Source: an uncultured Roseburia sp. (lineage in GTDB: Bacteria > Bacillota > Clostridia > Lachnospirales > Lachnospiraceae). From it: 5,450 bases of DNA. Positions 1-5,399 of this stretch are shown in pieces. The stretch is taken from positions 1 through 5,450 of the forward strand of contig CAKRCJ010000172.1 of assembly GCA_934307185.1 (NCBI GenBank). Reading direction: 5' to 3'. Each line of letters opens with the position of its first letter. Positions within the stretch are counted from its first letter, which is position 1. The notes under the pieces were generated by a model, which was not told the origin of the DNA, did no database searches, and was given only the letters and a program-made list of their open reading frames with translations. The translations under genes and the position numbers were made by a program.

Positions 1-12
1 GAGTAAAATATT

Positions 13-924
13 ATGAAGAATAAATTAGTAAGTATGATTTTAACCGCAGCAATGTTAACAGGAGCTTTGGCGGCAGCAGGCTGCGGAAGTGATGCCCAGG
101 ATACAATAGGCGCAGACACAACTGCTGCGGCAAGTGATGCGGCAGGAAACGCACAGGCGGAAGAAAGTGCCGATGTAACAGAAACAGTAGATGCAGGGGA
201 AGACCAGCTCGCACAGATTAAGGAAAAAGGTGAAATTGTTGTTGCAATGGAAGGAACCTGGTCTCCATGGACTTACCATGATGAAAATGATGAATTAGTC
301 GGATATGATGTGGAAGTTGCAAAGGCAATTGCTGAAAAGCTGGGTGTAGAAGCTACATTTGTCGAGGGAGAATGGGACGGACTGTTTGCAGGAATGGACG
401 CGGGACGTTATGATATTGTCGTAAATGGTGTGGATATTACAGAGGAGCGTGCGCAAAAATATGATTTTACCGAGCCATATGCATACAACCGTACCGCAAT
501 TATCGTCACCAAAGACAATGATGAAATCAATTCCTTTGAAGATTTGGACGGAAAAAACACAGCAAACACCATTTCCAGTACCTATGCCGAATTAGCAGAG
601 CAGTATGGTGCAAATGTGACTGGTGTAGATGACTTAAACCAGACCTTTGAACTGTTATTATCCGGAAGAATTGATGCAACCTTAAATGCAGAATTAACCT
701 ATTATGATTATTTGAAAGCACACCCGGATGCAAATGTGAAAATCGCAGCACTCACAGAGGACGCGTCCGAAGTTGCCATTCCACTTCGCAAAGGGGCGGC
801 ATCAGACAGCTTAAGAGCTGCAATTAACCAGGCATTAGATGAACTTCGTGCAGACGGAACTTTATCAGAGCTTTCTGTTAAATATTTCGGAAGCGATGTC
901 TCAAGCGCACCGGATGCAGAATAA
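13..924 (+). CDS. Amino-acid ABC transporter substrate-binding lipoprotein (SBP_bac_3, cystine/polar amino acid type)
   Basis: This is a 303-residue extracytoplasmic solute receptor of an amino-acid importer. The N-terminus is a lipoprotein signal: basic MKNK, a hydrophobic core, then lipobox AAGC with Cys24 as the predicted lipidated residue. Residues 26-62 form an Ala/Asp/Glu/Thr-rich spacer. The SBP_bac_3 fold runs from about residue 65 to 293. It shows the family's opening (IVVAMEGTWSPWTY), the GYDVEVAKAIAEKLG helix, and ITEERAQKYDFTEPY (142-156), where Arg146 is the position that binds the amino-acid alpha-carboxylate in the family. Length is normal. The sequence most resembles cystine/polar amino-acid binders, but substrate cannot be fixed from it. 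Only 12 nt of upstream DNA are visible; GAG at 1-3 may be the end of a ribosome site. The usual permease and ATPase partners are not downstream, so they lie upstream or elsewhere. No convincing terminator follows. Confidence 0.93.
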   Translation: MKNKLVSMILTAAMLTGALAAAGCGSDAQDTIGADTTAAASDAAGNAQAEESADVTETVDAGEDQLAQIKEKGEIVVAMEGTWSPWTYHDENDELVGYDVEVAKAIAEKLGVEATFVEGEWDGLFAGMDAGRYDIVVNGVDITEERAQKYDFTEPYAYNRTAIIVTKDNDEINSFEDLDGKNTANTISSTYAELAEQYGANVTGVDDLNQTFELLLSGRIDATLNAELTYYDYLKAHPDANVKIAALTEDASEVAIPLRKGAASDSLRAAINQALDELRADGTLSELSVKYFGSDVSSAPDAE

Positions 925-1083
925 TTACATCGTATAATATTTGAAACACTTTCCAAAATTCACAAATGTCTGTTCGAAGAAATTTATGATTTTGCAGGAC
1001 AGATACGTACAGTAAATCTGGCAAAAGGAAATTTCCGTTTTGCCCCGGTGATGCATTTGCTTTCCGGGGAAAGAAGGTATTGA
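925..1083 (+). pseudogene. Remnant of a Fic/Doc-family protein gene
   Basis: Frame 1 stays open from the stop codon of the binding protein to TGA at 1081-1083, about 52 codons. Its translation contains [16 protein letters not shown] followed by [11 protein letters not shown], which I recognise as the region N-terminal to the catalytic motif in Fic-domain proteins (typically [26 protein letters not shown]). There is no ATG, GTG or ribosome site ahead of it, and the frame stops before the catalytic HPFxxGNGR motif is reached. A degraded trace of that motif around 1051-1075 (CAT, then TTTCCGGGGAA) is possible but not readable. I infer a gene fragment left by deletion rather than a working AMP-transferase. 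Codon-level similarity is clear over about 45 residues; the rest of the gene is gone. Confidence 0.72.
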
Positions 1084-1142
1084 TAGGACAGTGAACAACA
1101 TACTAATTGTAGACCAGGCAAGGCGGCAGGTGCGATTGTAGC
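1084..1142 (+). other. Intergenic stretch without a recognisable gene
   Basis: Between the end of the Fic-like remnant and the next promoter no start codon with a ribosome site is seen on either strand. The part at about 1110-1135 is more GC-rich than its surroundings. One frame here, shifted relative to the Fic remnant, reads DRTVNNILIVDQARRQVRL before a stop at about 1138-1140; it has no start and I cannot assign it to a family. It may be further debris of the same decayed locus. Confidence 0.4.
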
Positions 1143-1170
1143 TTGACAATTCAGTGTTTCGGAATAAAAT
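1143..1170 (+). promoter_or_regulatory. Sigma-A type promoter of the ABC exporter gene
   Basis: A perfect -35 hexamer TTGACA (1143-1148) is followed after 16 nt by TAAAAT (1165-1170), a five-of-six match to TATAAT. Transcription would start near 1177, giving a leader of about 87 nt before the ATG at 1264. No other promoter of this quality lies between the binding-protein gene and the exporter gene. Confidence 0.75.
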
Positions 1171-1190
1171 AAAACAGTGTATATTTTTAG

Positions 1191-1230
1191 GGGACTGACA
1201 CAGCATAACAGAGGTGTCAGTCTCGTTTTT
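1191..1230 (+). terminator. Intrinsic-terminator-like hairpin in the exporter leader (candidate attenuator)
   Basis: GACTGACAC (1193-1201) and GTGTCAGTC (1214-1222) are exact reverse complements, forming a 9-bp stem with a 12-nt loop. G1191-C1224 and a G-U pair at 1192/1223 extend it to 11 bp. It is followed by TCGTTTTT (1223-1230). This is the form of a Rho-independent terminator. It lies downstream of the promoter at 1143-1170 and upstream of the exporter start, so it would stop or control transcription of that gene. The alternative is that it ends transcripts coming from the binding-protein gene. An obvious competing antiterminator stem was not found. Confidence 0.72.
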
Positions 1231-1263
1231 GCACAGAAAAAATACGAGGAGAGAAATCAGAAG

Positions 1264-3006
1264 ATGAAAAAAAGCGGAACAATGAAAAAAATGCTGTCCT
1301 ATTATAAGCCTTATATGCGCGTATTCTGGACAGATATGTTTTTTGCAACTTTATCAGCGGCAGTAGCCCTGATTATTCCTCTGGTGGTGCGCTACGTGAC
1401 ATATAACCTTGTGTACCGGGAGCCGGCGGAAATTCTGCATCAGGCGGCATATATTGCAATAGGGCTGTTTACGTTGGTTGTGATTGACTGTTATAGTAAA
1501 TTTTACATTTGTAATTACGGACATGTGATGGGAGCAAAAATTGAGTATGATATGCGCGCGGAAATTTTTGCACACTATCAGAAATTATCGTTTTCTTTTT
1601 ATGATGACCAGAAGGTCGGACAACTGATGAGCCGTATTACAACGGACCTTTTTGACATCAGTGAGCTGATGCATCATGGACCGGAGAATATTATTCTTTC
1701 TGTCGTGAAAATTGTGGGTGCATTTATTATCCTTGTCAATATCAGCCCAATGCTTGCACTTGCAGCGTTTGCAATCCTTCCGTTTATGCTTGCTTATGCG
1801 TTTGTTTTAAACCGGAAAATGCGTCTTGCCTTCAAGCAGAACCGTGTGAAAATTGCGGATATCAATGCGCAGATTGAGGACAATTTATCGGGAATACGTG
1901 TCGTGAAATCCTTTGCCAATGAGGAGATTGAAAACGAGAAATTCAAATGCGGCAATGACGGCTTTTTAAATGCAAAAAAGAATAGCTATTTTTACATGGG
2001 AAGCTATCAGGCAGGTCTTGGAGCGTTTACCACGTTAATTCAGGTCAGTGTGATTTTGACTGGAACCATTCTTATTGCAAAAGGCAGAATTGATGTCAGT
2101 GATCTTGTGACATTTGTGCTTTATATCAGTGTGTTTACCGACCCGGTGCGTACGTTAATTGATTTTACTGAGCAGTTCCAGAACGGTTATACCGGATTTG
2201 AACGTTTCCAGGAGATTTTATCCATTGAGCCGGATATTGAAGATAAAAAAGATGCAATAGGGCTTACGGACGTAAAAGGAGATATTACTTTTGAAAATGT
2301 TTCCTTCCAGTACGAGGAAAATACGGAAAAGGTATTAAATCATATCAGCCTAAATGTTCCGGCAGGAGCATACATGGCGCTTGTCGGTTCTTCCGGTGCA
2401 GGAAAAAGTACGCTTTGCTCCTTAATCCCGCGTTTTTATGATGTGACCGGTGGTGCGGTAAAAATCGATGGAAAAGATGTAAGGGATCTTACGTTAAAGA
2501 GCCTGCGCGACCACATTGGTATCGTACAGCAGGACGTTTATCTTTTTGTGGGCACAGTATTTGATAATATTCGATACGGCAAACCGGACGCAACGAGGGA
2601 AGAAGTTATTGAGGCGGCAAAAAATGCGAATGCACATGAGTTTATTATGTCGCTGCCAAACGGTTATGAGACAGACATCGGACAGCGCGGAATTAAGCTT
2701 TCCGGCGGACAGAAGCAGCGGCTTTCCATTGCAAGGGTATTTTTGAAAAATCCGCCAATTCTTATTTTTGATGAAGCAACATCTGCCCTAGACAATGAGA
2801 GTGAGAAGGTGGTGCAGGACTCTTTGGAAAAACTGGCGAAAAACCGGACAACATTTGTTATCGCACATCGTCTTTCTACCATAAAAAATGCAGAGAAAAT
2901 CATTGTTCTTTCCGAGAACGGCATTGAGGAAGAGGGAACGCATGAAGAACTTCTTGCAAAAAAAGGTACTTACGAAAAGCTTTATACGATGCAGTTTCAT
3001 AAGTAA
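1264..3006 (+). CDS. ABC exporter half-transporter (fused transmembrane and ATPase domains, multidrug/lipid type)
   Basis: This 580-residue protein has the normal length for an ABCB-type exporter subunit that works as a dimer in the membrane. Six hydrophobic segments lie at about 20-42, 61-82, 143-160, 162-182, 255-275 and 280-298. The coupling region FYDDQKVGQLMSRITTD is at 112-128. The ATPase domain starts near 340: A-loop Tyr350, Walker A GSSGAGKST (375-383, Lys381), Q-loop Gln423, signature LSGGQ (479-483), Walker B ILIFDE (499-504, catalytic Glu504), SALD, and switch His535. All catalytic residues are present, so a homodimer is possible, and no partner half-transporter is adjacent. The reading frame is open back to 1177, but that stretch crosses the terminator hairpin and has no ribosome site. 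ATG 1264 follows AGGAGAG (1247-1253) by 10 nt and gives the expected N-terminus. It resembles the YwjA/MsbA-like group; the substrate is unknown. No good + strand terminator follows. Confidence 0.93.
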   Translation: MKKSGTMKKMLSYYKPYMRVFWTDMFFATLSAAVALIIPLVVRYVTYNLVYREPAEILHQAAYIAIGLFTLVVIDCYSKFYICNYGHVMGAKIEYDMRAEIFAHYQKLSFSFYDDQKVGQLMSRITTDLFDISELMHHGPENIILSVVKIVGAFIILVNISPMLALAAFAILPFMLAYAFVLNRKMRLAFKQNRVKIADINAQIEDNLSGIRVVKSFANEEIENEKFKCGNDGFLNAKKNSYFYMGSYQAGLGAFTTLIQVSVILTGTILIAKGRIDVSDLVTFVLYISVFTDPVRTLIDFTEQFQNGYTGFERFQEILSIEPDIEDKKDAIGLTDVKGDITFENVSFQYEENTEKVLNHISLNVPAGAYMALVGSSGAGKSTLCSLIPRFYDVTGGAVKIDGKDVRDLTLKSLRDHIGIVQQDVYLFVGTVFDNIRYGKPDATREEVIEAAKNANAHEFIMSLPNGYETDIGQRGIKLSGGQKQRLSIARVFLKNPPILIFDEATSALDNESEKVVQDSLEKLAKNRTTFVIAHRLSTIKNAEKIIVLSENGIEEEGTHEELLAKKGTYEKLYTMQFHK

Positions 3007-3018
3007 GCCTGAAAATAC

Positions 3019-3071
3019 CATTTTCTAAAAAATATATTAAAAAACGCACAAAATTTGCATTTTCTAAAAAA
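3019..3071 (+). repeat. Two exact 14-nt direct repeats upstream of the GTPase cassette
   Basis: CATTTTCTAAAAAA occurs at 3019-3032 and again at 3058-3071, 39 nt apart. The second copy overlaps the end of the putative -35 box and the promoter spacer. They could be paired binding sites or AT-rich UP-like elements. They are short and A/T-biased, so function is uncertain. Confidence 0.4.
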
Positions 3072-3083
3072 GTCGAGTAAAAT
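3055..3083 (+). promoter_or_regulatory. Putative promoter of the small ORF and GTPase cassette
   Basis: TAAAAT (3078-3083) is a good -10 box, with TTGCAT (3055-3060) as a weak -35 box at 17 nt spacing. The start of transcription would fall near 3090, right at the first half of the long leader stem (3088-3095). A weak -35 suggests dependence on an activator or on low basal activity. The upstream exporter gene has no clear terminator, so read-through could also contribute. Confidence 0.5.
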
Positions 3084-3087
3084 AGAA

Positions 3088-3177
3088 ATGTTCGGGCAGG
3101 AGATAAAGATGAAATGTCCGGACAAAACCAGAAACAAAATGATAATGAGCAGGCAAAGCTGTCCGTTATCCGAACAT
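3088..3177 (+). promoter_or_regulatory. Structured 5' leader with nested long-range stems
   Basis: ATGTTCGG (3088-3095) is the exact reverse complement of CCGAACAT (3170-3177). Inside this, CGGACA (3119-3124) pairs exactly with TGTCCG (3160-3165). CGGACA is also the second half of a perfect 10-nt palindrome, TGTCCGGACA (3115-3124), which gives an alternative pairing. The outer stem would close about four nt before the ribosome site of the CobW gene (AAAGGAG, 3181-3187). The whole small ORF except its last codons lies within the fold, so its translation would open the stems. It does not match a riboswitch class I know. The arrangement is seen directly; a regulatory role is inference. Confidence 0.45.
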
Positions 3178-3201
3178 AGAAAAGGAGTGAATATAAAATG
3201 A
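3109..3201 (+). CDS. Small ORF (30 aa), possible leader peptide coupled to the CobW-family gene
   Basis: ATG at 3109 is preceded by AGGAG (3098-3102) with an ideal 6-nt gap, a better ribosome site than those of either downstream gene. The 30-codon frame starts MKCPD, contains Cys3, Cys18 and His23 in two CP-containing segments, is rich in Lys/Arg, and ends GVNIK. Its TGA (3199-3201) overlaps the ATG of the GTPase gene as ATGA, which is typical of translational coupling. It spans the paired leader segments. I know no homologue. It may be a regulatory leader peptide, where the act of translation matters, or a small basic metal-binding protein. The cysteines and histidine next to a metal-type GTPase make metal sensing thinkable, but this is inference. 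A chance ORF cannot be excluded. Confidence 0.5.
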   Translation: MKCPDKTRNKMIMSRQSCPLSEHRKGVNIK

Positions 3202-4382
3202 CAAAGATTGATATTATTTCCGGTTTCTTAGGAGCAGGTAAAACAACATTTATTAAAAAGATGATTGACGAAGTATTCAAAGGGGAGAAGATTGTCCTCA
3301 TAGAGAATGAATTTGGAGAGGTTGGCATTGACGGCGGTTTCTTAAAAGACGCAGGAATACAGATTACAGAGATGAATTCCGGCTGTATCTGCTGTTCCTT
3401 AGTCGGCGATTTTGGCAAGAACCTTCATGAAGTGATTGACAAATATCACCCGGATCGTATTTTAATCGAACCGTCCGGTGTTGGTAAATTATCCGATGTC
3501 ATGAAATCCGTTATCGACATTGAGAAAGAGGAAGATGTAAAATTAAACGGACTTGTGACAGTTGTAAATGCATTAAAAGCAAGCAAACAGATGAAGGCAT
3601 TTGGTGAATTTTTTAACAATCAGATTGAATATGCAACCGTTGTTGTATTAAGCAGAAGCCAGAGTGCAACACCGGAGCAGTTAGAGCTTTGTGTAAAACA
3701 GATTCAGGCATTAAACCCGAAAGCAGCGATTATTACAACTGCATGGGATGCTATCAAAGGAGAGCAGATTTTAAAAGTAATCGAAGGTCAGGACTCTCTT
3801 GAGATAAAGTTAATGGCAGAGCAGCATGCGAAGGAAGAAGCCGAAGAACACGAGCATGAGCATCATCACCATGACCACGATGAGGATGGACACCATCACG
3901 ACCACGATGAGCATCACCATGAACATGATGAGAACTGCACCTGCGGCTGCCATGATGACCACGACCATGAGGAAGATGAGCACCATCATGACCACGATGA
4001 GCATGAGCATCATCACGATCACGACGAGCATGAGCATCACCATGAACATGATGAGAACTGCACTTGTGGCTGCCATGACCACGAGCATCATCATCACCAT
4101 CATGCAGATGAAGTATTTACAAGCTGGGGCAAAGAGACTCCTCATAAATTTACAAAAGAAAAGATTGAGGAAGTATTAAAGACACTTTCCGAAACAGAGG
4201 ATTACGGAACAATCCTTCGTGCAAAAGGAATGGTGGAAGATGAGAATGGTTCCTGGATTTACTTTGATATGGTTCCGGGCGAGTATGAGCTTCGCGACGG
4301 AGAGCCGGATTATACCGGAAGACTCTGTGTTATCGGCTGCAATATTGACGAGCACAGATTAGAAGAGTTATTCGGAATTTAA
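3198..4382 (+). CDS. COG0523/CobW-family GTPase with long His-rich metal-binding linker (putative metal chaperone)
   Basis: This 394-residue cytoplasmic P-loop protein belongs to the G3E/COG0523 family, whose members deliver zinc, cobalt or other metals to targets. Visible motifs are Walker A GFLGAGKTT (9-17), ENEFGEVGIDG (37-46 region), the family metal motif GCICC (62-66), and IEPSG (90-94, switch II). The usual guanine motif NKxD appears as SRSQ (152-155), which is atypical. Residues 218-302 are a linker of 85 residues with 40 His, 32 Asp/Glu and 6 Cys, including two copies of ENCTCGCHD. The CobW C-terminal domain follows (about 305-394, from EVFTSWG to LEELFGI). The start has AAAGGAG ending 10 nt upstream and overlaps the stop of a small ORF. 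A zinc role is the likeliest by family and linker; nickel or cobalt cannot be excluded. It is followed 25 nt later by a second CobW-like gene, probably in one operon. Confidence 0.92.
   Translation: MTKIDIISGFLGAGKTTFIKKMIDEVFKGEKIVLIENEFGEVGIDGGFLKDAGIQITEMNSGCICCSLVGDFGKNLHEVIDKYHPDRILIEPSGVGKLSDVMKSVIDIEKEEDVKLNGLVTVVNALKASKQMKAFGEFFNNQIEYATVVVLSRSQSATPEQLELCVKQIQALNPKAAIITTAWDAIKGEQILKVIEGQDSLEIKLMAEQHAKEEAEEHEHEHHHHDHDEDGHHHDHDEHHHEHDENCTCGCHDDHDHEEDEHHHDHDEHEHHHDHDEHEHHHEHDENCTCGCHDHEHHHHHHADEVFTSWGKETPHKFTKEKIEEVLKTLSETEDYGTILRAKGMVEDENGSWIYFDMVPGEYELRDGEPDYTGRLCVIGCNIDEHRLEELFGI
3849..4103 (+). repeat. His/Asp/Glu/Cys repeat region inside the CobW-family gene
   Basis: This low-complexity coding stretch is built from CAY, GAY and GAR codons. 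A 15-residue block with HHHEHDENCTCGCHD is present twice, at 3912-3956 and 4035-4079, identical in protein and differing at only three synonymous bases. Between them the nine-residue unit HHHDHDEHE is repeated in tandem (3981-4007 and 4008-4034), identical in protein but with five synonymous changes. The shared peptide with drifted DNA suggests selection on the protein repeat. Such a region may vary in length between strains. Confidence 0.85.
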
Positions 4383-4407
4383 TGACGAAAGGCATGGTTA
4401 TTATATT

Positions 4408-5349
4408 ATGAACGAAATACCAGTATATTTATTTACCGGTTTTATGGACAGCGGAAAGACCTCTCTGATAAAAGACACCCTATTTGAGCAGGGATTTGCC
4501 AAAGAAGGAAAAAGTCTTGTGATTTCCTGTGAGGACGGCGAGGAGGAATTTTCGGAGGACGAGCTTAAAAAAAACAATGTAAAGTTTGTCTCTGTCGACA
4601 GTGAGGAAGCTTTTACAGCAGAGTTTTTAAATAAAATCAATACCGAATACCAGCCGGAGCAGGTGTTTTTGGAATACAACGGCACATGGCAGGTGGGACC
4701 GCTGCTTGAGATGGAGCTTCCAAAACACTGGGTAATTGTACAGCAGCTTGCAACGGTTGATGCAGAAACTTTTGATATGTATCTTGCCAACATGCGTTCT
4801 ATGATTATGGAACAGCTGTTTTCCGCAGACGTGGTTATTTTTAACAGGTGTGACGATAACACAGATAAAGGAAAATACCGTAGAAATGTCAAAGCGTTAA
4901 ACAGAAAAGCACAGCTTGTCTCTGAGCGCGCTGATGGCAGCCTTGATGAGAGACCGGAGGAATTACCGTTTGATATTTCCGCAGATGAGATTGAGATTTC
5001 CGATGCAGATTATGCCATCTGGTATATGGACTGCCAGGACAATCCAAAAAAATACGAGGGCAAGAAGGTTTCCTTTTTAGCACTTGTTTACAATCCGGAC
5101 AAACTGAAAAAAGGCATTATGGTTCCGGGACGTTTTGCAATGACCTGCTGCGTGGAGGATGTTACTTTCATCGGCTTTAAGACCAAATACGATCGTGAGA
5201 ATGAGATTCCACACAAATCCTGGATTAACATTACCGCAGAAGTGCATGTGGAATTTGCAAAGGAGTACAAGGGAAAAGGACCTGTTTTGTATCCGATTTC
5301 CGTTACTCCGGCAGAAAAACCGGAAGATGAGCTTGTGTACTTCTCATAA
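4408..5349 (+). CDS. Divergent CobW-like GTPase fused to a TIGR03943/DUF1980-like C-terminal domain
   Basis: This is a 313-residue cytoplasmic protein with no signal or membrane segment. Residues 1-200 are a G3E-type GTPase: Walker A GFMDSGKTS (11-19), a switch-II-like LEYNG (88-92, in place of IEPSG), and an intact guanine motif NRCD (146-149). The CxCC motif of the family is absent; the matching region reads CEDGEEEFSEDE. From about Tyr216 the protein shows YEGKKVSFLALV, then RFAMTCCVED (242-251) and a WINITAEV strand. This pattern resembles the C-terminal part of the YcgQ/TIGR03943 (DUF1980) family, where RFxMTCCxxD is conserved; the assignment is from memory. The start codon has only a poor ribosome site (AAAGG at 4388-4392, 15 nt away), so translation may depend on coupling to the gene 25 nt upstream. 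It probably works with that gene in metal homeostasis. Families of this kind often neighbour COG0701 permeases, but none is visible here. Confidence 0.85.
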   Translation: MNEIPVYLFTGFMDSGKTSLIKDTLFEQGFAKEGKSLVISCEDGEEEFSEDELKKNNVKFVSVDSEEAFTAEFLNKINTEYQPEQVFLEYNGTWQVGPLLEMELPKHWVIVQQLATVDAETFDMYLANMRSMIMEQLFSADVVIFNRCDDNTDKGKYRRNVKALNRKAQLVSERADGSLDERPEELPFDISADEIEISDADYAIWYMDCQDNPKKYEGKKVSFLALVYNPDKLKKGIMVPGRFAMTCCVEDVTFIGFKTKYDRENEIPHKSWINITAEVHVEFAKEYKGKGPVLYPISVTPAEKPEDELVYFS

Positions 5350-5364
5350 AAAATAAAAAAAGTG

Positions 5365-5393
5365 TTGACAAAAATACGTTAATGTATTAAAGT
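5365..5393 (+). promoter_or_regulatory. Promoter of the next (off-window) transcription unit, with an embedded dyad
   Basis: TTGACA (5365-5370) and TAAAGT (5388-5393) are separated by 17 nt, giving a start near 5400, directly ahead of the T-box-like leader. The spacer contains an inverted repeat AATAC-6 nt-GTATT (5373-5388), enclosed by a second one, GTGTT (5362-5366) and AACAC (5394-5398). The dyads could be an operator or chance in AT-rich DNA. The promoter begins 15 nt after the preceding stop codon, with no terminator between. Confidence 0.7.
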
Positions 5394-5399
5394 AACACC

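Noticed and set aside
931..940. TATAAT (933-938) as a -10 box for a promoter after the binding-protein gene.
   Set aside because: No -35-like hexamer lies at 15-19 nt upstream, and only the Fic-like remnant lies between it and the better promoter at 1143.
925..1206. Minus-strand open frame of 93 codons covering the region after the binding-protein gene.
   Set aside because: It is antisense to the Fic-like remnant, has no ribosome site or recognisable domain, and is compositionally random (many Cys, Phe, Ser).
1177..1263. N-terminal extension of the ABC exporter from a GTG at 1177.
   Set aside because: It would translate through the terminator hairpin, starts at the predicted transcription start with no ribosome site, and adds 29 residues not expected in the family.
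3011..3032. Terminator after the ABC exporter gene (GAAAAT-ACC-ATTTTC hairpin).
   Set aside because: The stem is six A/T-rich pairs with a three-nt loop and is followed by A residues, not a T tract on the + strand.
3849..4103. CRISPR-like or satellite repeat array.
   Set aside because: The repeats are in-frame coding units of three-base periodicity inside a clear protein, with no spacers of constant length.
3810..4179. Long open frames on both strands across the His-rich segment, giving Met/Val/Ile-rich or Met/Thr-rich peptides.
   Set aside because: They are by-products of CAY/GAN codon repeats read in other frames. They have no ribosome sites, and their low-complexity composition follows from the repeat.
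4394..4411. Five-codon frame (MVIIL, stop) overlapping the start of the second GTPase gene.
   Set aside because: AAAGG lies only about one base from its ATG, too close to act as a ribosome site. It is probably incidental, although coupling cannot be excluded.
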